A stretch of 64,000 bases of DNA from Ferruginibacter sp. (GTDB lineage: Bacteria > Bacteroidota > Bacteroidia > Chitinophagales > Chitinophagaceae): positions 434,001 through 498,000 of the forward strand of contig JAHBTP010000002.1 in NCBI GenBank assembly GCA_019638485.1, written 5' to 3'. Each line of letters opens with the position of its first letter. The stretch's first letter is position 1. Below the pieces are notes generated by a model, which saw only the letters and a list, made by a program, of their open reading frames with translations, ran no database searches and was not told the DNA's origin. Positions 35,084-44,492 of the stretch are shown here, piece by piece. The position numbers and the translations under genes were made by a program.

Positions 35084-37942
35084 ATGCCAAAGAAAAGCAA
35101 TGAAAAACTTAAGCATCCCAATGATTTTATTGAAGTTATTGGTGCCAGGGTTCACAATTTAAAAAATGTTTCAATAAATATTCCCAAACAAAGTTTGGTG
35201 GTGTTTACCGGAGTAAGTGGAAGTGGAAAATCTTCCCTTGCCTTTGATACTATTTTTAATGAAGGTCAGCGGCGTTATATGGAAAGTTTCTCAGCTTATG
35301 CACGTCAGTTTATAGGAGATATGGAAAGGCCGGATGTTGATGATATTAAAGGCTTATCACCAGTTGTTTCTATTGAGCAGAAAACAACTAATAAAAATCC
35401 ACGAAGTACGGTTGGAACAATTACTGAGATTTATGATTTCTTAAGATTACTTTTTGCTCGTGCAAGTGATGCATATAGTTATAATACCGGCAAAAAGATG
35501 GTAAAGTTCAGTGAAGAAGAAATTGTTGAAGCGGTATTTAAAAAACTATCATCAAAAAAGGTAAGTATTTTGGCTCCCTTGGTTAGAGGGCGTAAAGGAC
35601 ATTATCGGGAGTTGTTTGAAGATGTGCGGAAAAAAGGTTTTGTAAAGGTTAGGGTTGATGGTGAAATTAAAGACTTAACACCACGAATGCAGGTAGATCG
35701 TTACAAAATTCATGATATTGAAGTAGTTATTGATCGACTGACTGTTGAAAAAAATTTTAAATTTCGACTTTCTCAAAGTGTACAAAGTGCATTGCAGTTA
35801 GGAAAGGGATTAATGTTTGTAGCTGTTCATGATAATAATTCTTTGGAGCAATACAGCAGTCATTTGATGTGCCTCGATACCGGAATTAGTTATGAAGAGC
35901 CTTCTCCCAATGCTTTTTCTTTTAATTCACCTTATGGAGCATGTCCCACTTGTAAGGGATTAGGAAGTATTTATCAGGTAGATCTTGATGCGATTATTCC
36001 GGATAATAATTTAAGTATAAATGCGGGTGGTATTGCACCGTTAGGAGAAGAGCGGAATGTTTATGTCTTTAATCAAATTCGGCAGTTGGCTAAAAAGCAT
36101 AAAATCAGTTTGGACAAACCAATTCGCTCCCTACCTGTTGAAGCTTTAAACATGATTTTATATGGAAATGTAGAAGGTAAACTTTCAGGAGACCAGGGTA
36201 ATGATGACCCTGAAACCCCAGGAGATTATACTTCCGATTTTGAAGGAATAGTGAATATGGTTAGGCGTTGGTACACAGCTTCTACAACTTCAGAATCTGT
36301 TCAGCAGTGGGTTGCTCAGTTTATGAAATTACATCAATGTCATACTTGCCATGGTACTCGGTTAAAAAAGGAAAGTCTTTGGTTCAAAATTGATGGGAAA
36401 AATATTTCAGAACTTGGAGAGTTGGATTTAAATGACATCTCACAATGGTTTTGGGAGCTGGAAACCAGATTATCAAAAAGACAGATTGCTATTGCAAAAG
36501 ACATATTAAAGGAAATCAGGGATCGTCTTGGATTTTTGTTGAACGTAGGATTAACCTACCTCACTTTGAACCGCTCATCCGGTAGCCTAAGTGGAGGAGA
36601 ATATCAAAGAATTAGGTTGGCTACACAAATTGGATCACAATTACAAGGGATTACCTATATTTTGGATGAGCCGAGTATTGGCTTGCATCAACGGGATAAT
36701 CATAGATTGATTGATGCATTAAAGAATTTGCGAGATATTGGAAATAATATTTTAGTTGTTGAACATGATAAAGATATTATGCTCTCATCTGATTACTTGG
36801 TAGATATTGGACCCGGTGCCGGTTTGTATGGTGGTAAAATAGTTGCTGAGGGTAGGCCGGGTGAAATTATAGCAACTGATTCCGAAACCGCTAAATACCT
36901 AAATGGAAAGAAAAATATTCCGGTTCCAAAAGAAAGAAGAAAGGGAAATGGTAAAGTAATTAGTTTAAAGGGCGCTTCTGGAAATAATTTAAAAAATATA
37001 TCTATTGATTTCCCTTTAGGAACATTAATTCTAATTACAGGGGTTAGCGGAAGTGGAAAATCTACATTAATTAATGAAACGCTGTATCCCTTACTTCATA
37101 ATCATTGCTACCCTGCAAAAAAGGAAGTTTTGCCATATAAGACTATTTCCGGACTGGAAGAAATTGATAAAGTGATTGAAATTGACCAGAGCCCAATAGG
37201 AAGAACACCTCGTAGTAACCCCGCTACTTACTGCGGTTTCTTTACTGATATCCGTGCTTTGTTTGCATCTGTTCCGGAAGCAAAAATTAGAGGTTATAAT
37301 GCAGGTCGTTTTTCATTTAATGTAAAAAGTGGACGATGTGATGTTTGTGAAGGGGCCGGAATGCGAGTAATCGAGATGAATTTTTTACCTGATGTGCATG
37401 TCCTTTGTGAAAAGTGTAATGGGAAAAGATATAACCGGGAAACATTAGAAATTCGATACAAGGGAAAGTCAATTAGTGATGTATTGAACATGACTGTTAA
37501 CGAAGCCGTTGATTTTTTCCAACCAGTACCTTACCTATATAGAAAAATAATAGTACTACAAGAAGTTGGATTAGGATATATAACCTTGGGTCAAAGTGCA
37601 GTAACCCTTAGTGGCGGGGAAGCACAGCGGGTGAAACTTTCAACTGAATTAAGTAAGCGGGATACCGGAAAGACTTTTTATATTCTTGATGAACCAACTA
37701 CTGGATTACATTTTAATGATATTCGCCATTTGCTCAATGTGCTTAATAAATTAGTAGATAGAGGAAATACGGTTGTGGTTATTGAGCATAATCTAGATGT
37801 AATTAAGGTGGCAGATTATATTGTGGATATTGGTCCTGAAGGAGGTAGGGCTGGAGGAGAGATATTATTTGAAGGCTCTCCTGAAAATTTAGTTAAAAAT
37901 AAAAATAGTTATACCGGATCTTTCTTAAAAAGTGAACTATAA
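35084..37942 (+). CDS. uvrA: Excinuclease ABC subunit UvrA (paralogue 2)
   Basis: This 952-residue UvrA has two ABC modules with Walker A GVSGSGKSS near 47 and a second near residue 655. The signatures are GSLSGGEYQR and VTLSGGEAQR. Zinc-module cysteines are at CPTC, CHTC, CDVC and CEKC. Zinc module 1 here reads LMCLDTGISYEEPSPN before CPTC, as I recall for most Bacteroidota UvrA proteins. The UvrB-binding insertion is present. Together with UvrB and UvrC it recognises bulky DNA damage. Compared with the copy at 14056 this one looks like the canonical housekeeping gene. A terminator hairpin follows at 37945. Confidence 0.96.
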   Translation: MPKKSNEKLKHPNDFIEVIGARVHNLKNVSINIPKQSLVVFTGVSGSGKSSLAFDTIFNEGQRRYMESFSAYARQFIGDMERPDVDDIKGLSPVVSIEQKTTNKNPRSTVGTITEIYDFLRLLFARASDAYSYNTGKKMVKFSEEEIVEAVFKKLSSKKVSILAPLVRGRKGHYRELFEDVRKKGFVKVRVDGEIKDLTPRMQVDRYKIHDIEVVIDRLTVEKNFKFRLSQSVQSALQLGKGLMFVAVHDNNSLEQYSSHLMCLDTGISYEEPSPNAFSFNSPYGACPTCKGLGSIYQVDLDAIIPDNNLSINAGGIAPLGEERNVYVFNQIRQLAKKHKISLDKPIRSLPVEALNMILYGNVEGKLSGDQGNDDPETPGDYTSDFEGIVNMVRRWYTASTTSESVQQWVAQFMKLHQCHTCHGTRLKKESLWFKIDGKNISELGELDLNDISQWFWELETRLSKRQIAIAKDILKEIRDRLGFLLNVGLTYLTLNRSSGSLSGGEYQRIRLATQIGSQLQGITYILDEPSIGLHQRDNHRLIDALKNLRDIGNNILVVEHDKDIMLSSDYLVDIGPGAGLYGGKIVAEGRPGEIIATDSETAKYLNGKKNIPVPKERRKGNGKVISLKGASGNNLKNISIDFPLGTLILITGVSGSGKSTLINETLYPLLHNHCYPAKKEVLPYKTISGLEEIDKVIEIDQSPIGRTPRSNPATYCGFFTDIRALFASVPEAKIRGYNAGRFSFNVKSGRCDVCEGAGMRVIEMNFLPDVHVLCEKCNGKRYNRETLEIRYKGKSISDVLNMTVNEAVDFFQPVPYLYRKIIVLQEVGLGYITLGQSAVTLSGGEAQRVKLSTELSKRDTGKTFYILDEPTTGLHFNDIRHLLNVLNKLVDRGNTVVVIEHNLDVIKVADYIVDIGPEGGRAGGEILFEGSPENLVKNKNSYTGSFLKSEL

Positions 37943-37944
37943 AA

Positions 37945-37968
37945 AAATCCACGTAGAAACGCGGATTT
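37945..37968 (+). terminator. Terminator after uvrA paralogue 2
   Basis: AAATCC-CG and CG-GGATTT pair around a TAGAAA loop with one mismatch, followed by CTT. It starts 3 bases after the stop. The T-run is short, so strength is uncertain. Confidence 0.6.
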
Positions 37969-38086
37969 CTTATAATAAGCATACTAACGAAGTAATAATG
38001 AGGTTTCAGAGGTAATCAATATATTAGAGCACTTGATTTCAGGGGCTATTTCTTCTGTTATATACTTATTGTTATTGGTAAGAGTT

Positions 38087-38431
38087 TTATTTAATTAGAA
38101 ATTTTCCTTTTCGCTCATCTCCATCACTACTTATACAACGATAGATATAGGTTCCATATTTTAAGTTTGAGACATAATTTATTTTAGAATGTATAACCTG
38201 AATACTTTTAACCAATTCTCCACCTTCATTGTATAATTCCATTTTTGCCGTCCGTCCGTCATTGGTGCGAACCTGAATACTGATTTGATGTGTAGCTGTT
38301 TGTTCAATCTTTATCTCGTCAATTTTTAAAGGAAAAGCCTGCGAACGGGTAAACATAAGCAGTAGCAAAATGCATACAGCAACAATTATCAAGCGTAAAT
38401 TAGCCGGAGCAATTATTTGTTTATGTTTCAT
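38087..38431 (-). CDS. Small secreted protein resembling a lone T9SS sorting domain
   Basis: From the ATG at 38431 the protein has 114 residues: a signal sequence or anchor (LRLIIVAVCILLLLMFTRSQA) and then one beta-sandwich of about 75 residues. That domain reads like a T9SS type A tail: QISIQVRTNDGRTAKMELYN, GELVKSIQVI, LKYGTYIYRCISSDG, ending KGKFLIK. Usually such a tail sits at the end of a big cargo protein; here it is almost the whole mature protein. A start at 38464 would overlap the barrel gene upstream, so I prefer 38431, which leaves a 14-base gap. It is probably cotranscribed with that barrel gene. Confidence 0.7.
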   Translation of the reverse strand: MKHKQIIAPANLRLIIVAVCILLLLMFTRSQAFPLKIDEIKIEQTATHQISIQVRTNDGRTAKMELYNEGGELVKSIQVIHSKINYVSNLKYGTYIYRCISSDGDERKGKFLIK

Positions 38432-38445
38432 ATAAAATGCATTTA

Positions 38446-39438
38446 CTAAAAAAAGTGAGGGCATCTCGTTTGCATTCTAGCGCTGCGCGTATAGTCGTTT
38501 GAATCACCTAATCGTATGCCGAATTTTAAGAGAATACTGAAATAAGCATCCATATTTTTTGAATTTCCCCTTTGAGTACCCGGTTCATAACGATTAACTC
38601 CCGGAGTTACAATACCTACTGTTTTATCATGAATTGCTCTGGCAATTACTGCCTGCTCTGATGAAAGATAATGATTGAAGTAAACCGGGTCTATATAGGT
38701 TGTACTAACATCATCAATGTAGTCTGTAAATGTTTTTCTATATAATAATTCTATACTGGCTGTATATCGGTCATTAAATACACGACGTATTCCACCACCC
38801 ATTGGAATATTAATTTGAGTTAGGCTATAAGGCTTTTTTTCCGGATACTCTGCCATGCCTTGTCCTTCTGTACGTAATGGATGTAATGCATACCAGCTCT
38901 TTCTGCCATATTGATCAATTAATGATCCTTTAGGATTAAAATGAAAAAAACCTATTCCAATAAAAGCATAAGGTTGGTAAACGGGTTTATCATCACTTTC
39001 ACCCGCAAGATATAAAGTTGGATAGATTTCTACAGCACTGTACACCTCCCACATATCACTCTTAAAGTCAAGATTACGTTGCTTTCGCCATAATTCGTGT
39101 ACACCTCCGGTATTGATAACCTCATCATCTCCAGAAACAAAAGTATATTGACCAGCCAAACGAAAACCAATCCATTCACGAGGATACACTGTTATAAATG
39201 CACCCTTCATCATTTTGGTTAATTCAAGATTTACATCTTTAATAAATTTCGTGCCTTTTCCATGATTTCCACCCAAATCACCCAAAAAGAAAGTGGGGCC
39301 AAAATTCAACCCTAATTCAACTTTCATCTTGTTACCAAAAGAGACATGTTGTGCATTCACGCCATTAATACAGCATGTTAACAATGCTATCAGCAGCCCT
39401 TTTGCTATGGAGGTTAGTTTAGGTATAGGTGTCTTCAT
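38446..39438 (-). CDS. Outer-membrane beta-barrel protein (DUF6089-like)
   Basis: This 330-residue protein has a signal peptide (LLIALLTCCINGVNAQ) followed by alternating strands of a small outer-membrane barrel: KVELGLNFGPTFFLGDLGG, FITVYPREWIGFRLAGQYT, YQPYAFIGIGFFHFNP, INIPMGGGIRRVFN and YTASIELLYRKTFTDYIDDVS. The pattern resembles the DUF6089/PorG-like barrels of Bacteroidota, some of which belong to T9SS. The C-terminus (RMQTRCPHFF) is not a typical barrel end but does end in Phe. The neighbour downstream on the strand is the T9SS-tail-like mini-protein, which fits a surface or T9SS-related job. Confidence 0.75.
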   Translation of the reverse strand: MKTPIPKLTSIAKGLLIALLTCCINGVNAQHVSFGNKMKVELGLNFGPTFFLGDLGGNHGKGTKFIKDVNLELTKMMKGAFITVYPREWIGFRLAGQYTFVSGDDEVINTGGVHELWRKQRNLDFKSDMWEVYSAVEIYPTLYLAGESDDKPVYQPYAFIGIGFFHFNPKGSLIDQYGRKSWYALHPLRTEGQGMAEYPEKKPYSLTQINIPMGGGIRRVFNDRYTASIELLYRKTFTDYIDDVSTTYIDPVYFNHYLSSEQAVIARAIHDKTVGIVTPGVNRYEPGTQRGNSKNMDAYFSILLKFGIRLGDSNDYTRSARMQTRCPHFF

Positions 39439-39523
39439 TAGGGTTGAATTTGGACTTAATCGTAATTTTTACGATGTGGAAACCTTATAGCTAAACGAAG
39501 GCGGAGAGAGATTATTGTATCTG

Positions 39524-39997
39524 CTAATGCGATTTTTCTAATATCATTCCGCAATGTGGAATATTGTCCTCCAAATAAGGAGTGCCAATAGCCTTAAATC
39601 CCAGTTGATTATAGAAGGGTAGTAAATACTGTTGAGCACTTATGTGTATTGAATTGCTTGCAAAAAAATGAAAGCACTGTTCTATTGCCAGGTGCATTAA
39701 TGTCTTTCCTAACCCTAATCTCCTGAACTTTTTTATGGTAAGAACCCTTCCAATTGAGGCCTCAGGATAGGAAATCCCCGGCGGAAGGAGGCGCGCATAG
39801 GCAGCAATTTCACCATCACAACGGCCTGTTAGATGAAGCGCAACGAGGTCTTTTTCATCAGGATCCGAATATGCGCATTGCTGCTCAACCACAAACACCT
39901 CACAACGAACTTTCAGTATTTCAAAAACTTCTGTATTACTTAATTGATGAAAGGTGCGAGTGGTCCAGTCGAAATTTTTATCATGATTAGTATCCAT
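39524..39997 (-). CDS. GNAT-family acetyltransferase, ElaA-like
   Basis: This 157-residue GNAT domain protein has the acetyl-CoA binding loop in RRLGLGKTLM (Q/RxxGxG/A type) and the preceding strand ASIGRVLTIKKF. The N-terminal block VRCEVFVVEQQCAYSDPDEKD is the ElaA signature. ElaA substrates are not known. Its ATG overlaps the end of the rarA gene by 11 bases, so translation is probably coupled to rarA. Confidence 0.88.
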   Translation of the reverse strand: MDTNHDKNFDWTTRTFHQLSNTEVFEILKVRCEVFVVEQQCAYSDPDEKDLVALHLTGRCDGEIAAYARLLPPGISYPEASIGRVLTIKKFRRLGLGKTLMHLAIEQCFHFFASNSIHISAQQYLLPFYNQLGFKAIGTPYLEDNIPHCGMILEKSH

Positions 39998-41243
39998 ATT
40001 TTTCCTTCCAGCGCTCTTTTAAAAATTTTCTAATTTCATTTTCCCGTGCATTGCTTCCCGGGTGATAAAAAATCTTTTCTTCAATTTTTTCTGGTAAATA
40101 ATTTAATGCTACAAAGTTGTTTTCGAAATTATGGGCATATTTGTATTCTTCACCATAACCCAGTTCTTTCATCAGTTTTGTAGGAGCATTTCTTAAATGA
40201 AGCGGAACTGGTAAATCGCCTGTTCTTTCAACTTCTTCCATTGCTTTTTCAATAGCTGTATATGTGCTGTTGCTTTTAGGCGAAGTAGCTAAATAAACTG
40301 CACATTGTGATAAAATGATTCTACTCTCAGGATAGCCAATTACATGTACTGATTGAAAAGTATTGCTTGCCATTAACAAGGCATTAGGGTTCGCATTGCC
40401 AATATCTTCACTGGCAAAAATTATCATCCGTCTGGCAATAAACCGAACATCTTCACCGCCGGCTATCATACGAGCAAGCCAATATACTGCACCATTAGGG
40501 TCTGATCCGCGAAGGCTTTTTATAAATGCAGAAATAATATCGTAATGAGTTTCGCCTTGCTTGTCATATATGGCAATTTTTTGCTGCGCAATTTTCATTA
40601 CCATTTCATCTGTAATCGGCGCTCCCTTGCTATGGGTTACTACTAGTTCTAAAAGGTTAAGTAACTTTCTGGCATCTCCTCCCGATAAACGGATGAGCGC
40701 TGAAGTCTCTTTCAATTCCGGATTTTGTTTTATTATCCATTCATCTTTTGTTATTGCCTTTTTTAACAACAACTCAAGATGATTTGCTTCCAATGGTTTT
40801 AAAACATATACTTGACAACGACTTAGCAAAGCACTGTTTACTTCAAAAGAAGGGTTCTCAGTTGTTGCTCCAATTAGCCTGATAATTCCTTTTTCAACTG
40901 CATTTAATAACGCATCCTGCTGCCCTTTGTTGAATCGGTGTATTTCATCAATGAATAAAACAGCGCCAGGTCGCTTCTTTGCTGCGTCTATAACCTCACG
41001 TATGTCTTTTACACCGGAAGAGATTGCACTTAAACTAAAAAAAGGTACATGCAACGTGTTTGCGATGATATTAGCAATAGTTGTTTTTCCCACTCCCGGA
41101 GGCCCCCATAAAATCATAGAATGTATATCACCATTATTTAGTGATTGACGCAGCACACTATTAGTGCCAGTAAGGTGTTCCTGTCCGGTTAAATCATCCA
41201 ATATTTGAGGCCGCATTCTCTCAGCAAGAGGTGTCTGTTGCAT
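39987..41243 (-). CDS. rarA: Replication-associated recombination protein A
   Basis: This 418-residue AAA+ ATPase of the RarA/MgsA/WRNIP1 family acts at stalled replication forks and interacts with SSB and clamp-loader functions. Walker A GPPGVGKTT is at 47-55, Walker B LFIDEIHRFN at about 95-104, sensor IGATTENPSFEVN at about 122-134 and the arginine-finger region ALLSRCQVY. The C-terminal MgsA domain has ASEDIGNANPNALLMA and LRNAPTKLMKELGYG. Length and order are normal. It is 19 bases behind the YkuD-like gene and overlaps the ElaA-like gene by 11 bases. Confidence 0.96.
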   Translation of the reverse strand: MQQTPLAERMRPQILDDLTGQEHLTGTNSVLRQSLNNGDIHSMILWGPPGVGKTTIANIIANTLHVPFFSLSAISSGVKDIREVIDAAKKRPGAVLFIDEIHRFNKGQQDALLNAVEKGIIRLIGATTENPSFEVNSALLSRCQVYVLKPLEANHLELLLKKAITKDEWIIKQNPELKETSALIRLSGGDARKLLNLLELVVTHSKGAPITDEMVMKIAQQKIAIYDKQGETHYDIISAFIKSLRGSDPNGAVYWLARMIAGGEDVRFIARRMIIFASEDIGNANPNALLMASNTFQSVHVIGYPESRIILSQCAVYLATSPKSNSTYTAIEKAMEEVERTGDLPVPLHLRNAPTKLMKELGYGEEYKYAHNFENNFVALNYLPEKIEEKIFYHPGSNARENEIRKFLKERWKEKYGY

Positions 41244-41262
41244 TAGGTAAAGTTACATTCCC

Positions 41263-42528
41263 TTATTCATTTTTTGCGGCATTTAATAGTGGAAGAATTT
41301 CATTTAAGGTTACCGGTGCTCTTTTGTTATCCATGTCAATGATAAACGCATATCCAAATGGCCCCCCGGCATTCTCAATAGCTTCAATGAGTTTTTGTTG
41401 GTCACTTTCTTTACGTAACATAGTGCTATCATCCCAACTTTCATAAGTACATAAACATCCCATCGTAGGTGTGAAGGGATAATAGGTTGCTCCTCGATAA
41501 TATTCTGGCCTTACTGTGGTTCCATGTGCAATGATATCATACCTCCCTGCTTTTCCTGCATAAAACGCCTGATAAAATGATTCTGTTTCTTGCAATTCTT
41601 CCGGTAGTAGTTGGGTATAATATTTCTTTTCCATGGGGACGCTGTCCAATAAACTGTCACGCATAAAGTGACCTGTGTTTAGTTCAAAAGGGAGAGAGAG
41701 TTGCACATTTCTAGTAGGGCCTATTGCTCCGGCTTTAGAAACATCAAAGCCATCCATGCGTAAGATGCCTTGTGGCGTATTACCATTGGTGAGATAACCG
41801 GGAAGCCCGTTTAAACTTCGAGCCAATTGTGGAACTGAAAAATATTCACCTGAGGGTTGCTTTAAAAAGTTGCCTGAGCTATCCCGAATGATAACTAAAC
41901 CGGGATAGTTTCGATTGATACGTTGAAAACTAAACATTAGAACCTGACCGGGCAAATAATCATGCCGGAGGAAATGAGCTAATTGTTCCGGCCTTGTATA
42001 TGAGGGGCTCAAACTAAACAACACCTGCTGGTAAAAAACATTCTCAGGATGATTAACTAACCGAGCCCTAGCTATCTTTTCTATTTTATTTCTAACCAGT
42101 TTATTTGAAGTTAATAGTAGATATTCTGCACACATCGCCCAAACCTTTCCGTCTTTAATATCCGGTAATAACTTTTCAATTTCTAAATTATAAATTTCAG
42201 GATAGTGTGCATATAATAGTTCGAGTAATGCTCGGTTAAAAGAGTTGCTTCTTTTACTCATTTCATTAACCGCATAGCTAATTCTGCTGTTTACCCACTT
42301 ATCTTTTCGATTAAGGTATTGAAGCGCAAAAAAGGCAGCGTCCCAGTCTTCTTCTGTCTTTTCAGAAAGTTCAAGAGAAAGCTTATCGTTAATTAGCTTT
42401 TTGTTCAAAAGATATTCTAATTGATTCCGGTCCTTGTATAATTTATATACAACGGTATCAGTTTGTGCTATTAGGTTGACTGAAATAAAAAGAAAAAAAC
42501 AGTAACTGGTTATTAATTTAAATAACAT
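41263..42528 (-). CDS. Secreted protein with YkuD (L,D-transpeptidase)-like motifs
   Basis: This 421-residue protein has a signal peptide (LITSYCFFLFISVNLIAQ). The N-terminal half is helical with repeat-like spacing (LELLYAHYPEIYNLEIEKLL). The C-terminal half (about 205-421) shows the pattern of YkuD L,D-transpeptidases: VIIRDSSGN, then NTPQG with TPxG at 251-254, then His335-Gly in IAHGTT and TMGC with Cys358, the expected nucleophile. Together these match TPxG ... HG ... (S/T)xGC. If real it would cross-link or edit peptidoglycan, or attach proteins. No family hit is certain by eye. The -7 box TAGATTTG at 42534-42541 ends only 5 bases before the ATG. Confidence 0.75.
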   Translation of the reverse strand: MLFKLITSYCFFLFISVNLIAQTDTVVYKLYKDRNQLEYLLNKKLINDKLSLELSEKTEEDWDAAFFALQYLNRKDKWVNSRISYAVNEMSKRSNSFNRALLELLYAHYPEIYNLEIEKLLPDIKDGKVWAMCAEYLLLTSNKLVRNKIEKIARARLVNHPENVFYQQVLFSLSPSYTRPEQLAHFLRHDYLPGQVLMFSFQRINRNYPGLVIIRDSSGNFLKQPSGEYFSVPQLARSLNGLPGYLTNGNTPQGILRMDGFDVSKAGAIGPTRNVQLSLPFELNTGHFMRDSLLDSVPMEKKYYTQLLPEELQETESFYQAFYAGKAGRYDIIAHGTTVRPEYYRGATYYPFTPTMGCLCTYESWDDSTMLRKESDQQKLIEAIENAGGPFGYAFIIDMDNKRAPVTLNEILPLLNAAKNE

Positions 42529-42533
42529 AAAAT

Positions 42534-42541
42534 CAAATCTA
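42534..42541 (-). promoter_or_regulatory. Candidate -7 box for the YkuD-like/rarA/ElaA operon
   Basis: The minus strand reads TAGATTTG, matching TAnnTTTG, 5 bases before the ATG at 42528. A leaderless transcript is possible. Confidence 0.4.
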
Positions 42542-42598
42542 TAACAATACTATGAAGGGTATAATATTTGAATTGTTAAACTGAGGGTAGTTAACTGA

Positions 42599-44422
42599 CT
42601 ATTTTTTTAGTTGAATGTTTAATTCATTTAGTTGAGTATTTTCAATTGCAGAAGGTGCATCAAGCATAACATCACGCCCGCTATTGTTTTTAGGAAATGC
42701 TATAAAGTCACGAATGCTTTCGCTTCCACCCAAGATGGCACATAATCTATCTAAACCAAAGGCAATACCGCCATGTGGAGGGGCGCCATATTCAAATGCG
42801 CCTAACAAGAATCCGAATTTTTGAACCTGTTCCTCTTTATCAATTCCTAATGCTTCAAACATTTTCTCTTGAAGTGTGCGCTGGAATATACGGATAGAGC
42901 CTCCCCCAATTTCATTTCCATTGAGCACCATATCGTATGCATTAGCTAAAATGGAGGCAAACGGATGTTCAAGATATCGGGCAGCATCCTCAATTTTTGG
43001 AGAATGATTAATCATAGTGTTTACATGTTCAGGCTTTGGTGCAGTAAACGGATGGTGGCGTGCAACCCAACGGTTGCCTTCTGCATCGTATTCAAATAGG
43101 GGAAAGTCTGTAATCCATAAAAGTTTAAACTCATTGCTCTTTCTCCAGCCTAATCTATCGGCCATATATAAACGAAGTTCAGCTGCAGCCTTGCGTGTGC
43201 GTTCTTCGCTGCCTGCCAAAATAAGAATAAGATCACCAATTTGTGCGTTCGTGGCTTCTGCTATAGCCTTTAGTTGTGCAGCACTATAAAATTTATCTAC
43301 ACTACTTTTGATGCTACCATCTGTATTCATTTTAATAAATACCATTCCCTGCATTCCTATTTGAGGGCGTTTAACCCACTCCGTTAGTTCATCAGTTTGT
43401 TTTCGGCTATACTCACTACACCCTGGAAACGAAAGCGAAATAACTGTTTCGGCCTCGTCAAATACTTTAAAAGCTGCTTCGCTGATCAAATTACTTAAAT
43501 CAGGTCTTCCCGGAAAGGTGTGTGCAGGATATTTCAGATTGCAGAGTATTGCACCGAACCTTGTATCAGGCTTATCATTACCATAGCTCCACATGGCATT
43601 TGCCCAACTCATACGCTCCACCTTTTCTAAATAGTCAATATGCTTCACTTCTTTTAATATATGCTTAAGCATATTTTCAAAGGTTAGTAGAATATCTTCC
43701 TGCTCTACAAAAGACATCTCACAGTCAATTTGTGTGAATTCCGGCTGACGGTCCGCTCGTAAATCCTCGTCTCTAAAACATTTTACTATCTGAAAATATT
43801 TGTCATAACCACTCACCATTAGCAATTGCTTAAATGTTTGTGGCGATTGAGGTAATGCATAAAACTGCCCTTCATTCATTCGGGATGGTACCACAAAATC
43901 TCTAGCTCCTTCAGGCGTGGATTTTATTAAAAAAGGAGTCTCGATATCTATGAATTGTTGTGCATGAAGATAATTCCTGGCAGCACGATTTACAGCATAC
44001 CTTAACTCTATATTCTTTTTAATTTGATTCCTGCGTAAATCTAAATAACGGTATTTCATGCGCAAATCATCACCACCATCTGTATCATCTTGAATAGTGA
44101 ATGGCGGTGTTACAGCCTTATTTAAAATAGTCAGTTGACTTACCAGAATTTCAATCTCTCCTGTTGCTATTGCAGGGTTTTTATTGCTCCTCTCTCTTAC
44201 GCATCCGCTTATTTGAATTACAAATTCTCTTCCTAAAGTATCAACTAGTGCTGCTTGAGAAAAAGATTCTTCAAAAATAAGCTGGGTAATACCATAACGA
44301 TCACGTAAGTCAACAAAAGTAATAGCCCCAAATTTTCTTATTATGTGTACCCATCCACTCAGTGTAATCTTCTGCGATACATGACTGATGCACAATTCTC
44401 CGCATGTATGTGTTCTAAACAT
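42599..44422 (-). CDS. aspS: Aspartyl-tRNA synthetase
   Basis: This 607-residue class II aminoacyl-tRNA synthetase charges tRNA-Asp. It has an N-terminal OB-fold (about 1-110: VTLSGW-like [13 protein letters not shown]), motif 2 with [18 protein letters not shown] (about 215-232), a GAD insertion domain (about 300-400) typical of bacterial enzymes, and motif 3 [15 protein letters not shown] near the C-terminus. Length is normal. A two-part promoter is visible: TATCTTTG (44451-44444 on the minus strand) with TTG 22 bases upstream (44474-44476). It stands alone between the YkuD-like gene and the macroglobulin. Confidence 0.97.
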   Translation of the reverse strand: MFRTHTCGELCISHVSQKITLSGWVHIIRKFGAITFVDLRDRYGITQLIFEESFSQAALVDTLGREFVIQISGCVRERSNKNPAIATGEIEILVSQLTILNKAVTPPFTIQDDTDGGDDLRMKYRYLDLRRNQIKKNIELRYAVNRAARNYLHAQQFIDIETPFLIKSTPEGARDFVVPSRMNEGQFYALPQSPQTFKQLLMVSGYDKYFQIVKCFRDEDLRADRQPEFTQIDCEMSFVEQEDILLTFENMLKHILKEVKHIDYLEKVERMSWANAMWSYGNDKPDTRFGAILCNLKYPAHTFPGRPDLSNLISEAAFKVFDEAETVISLSFPGCSEYSRKQTDELTEWVKRPQIGMQGMVFIKMNTDGSIKSSVDKFYSAAQLKAIAEATNAQIGDLILILAGSEERTRKAAAELRLYMADRLGWRKSNEFKLLWITDFPLFEYDAEGNRWVARHHPFTAPKPEHVNTMINHSPKIEDAARYLEHPFASILANAYDMVLNGNEIGGGSIRIFQRTLQEKMFEALGIDKEEQVQKFGFLLGAFEYGAPPHGGIAFGLDRLCAILGGSESIRDFIAFPKNNSGRDVMLDAPSAIENTQLNELNIQLKK

Positions 44423-44443
44423 ATTTAATGTTTTTTAGGTTGG

Positions 44444-44476
44444 CAAAGATAATTAAATCCAGCCCTGTACGTGCAA
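44444..44476 (-). promoter_or_regulatory. Promoter of aspS
   Basis: On the minus strand, TTG (44476-44474), 22 bases, then TATCTTTG (44451-44444); this fits TTG-N(17-23)-TAnnTTTG. The box ends 21 bases before the ATG. Confidence 0.55.
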
Positions 44477-44492
44477 TTACCTTGTTATCCCT

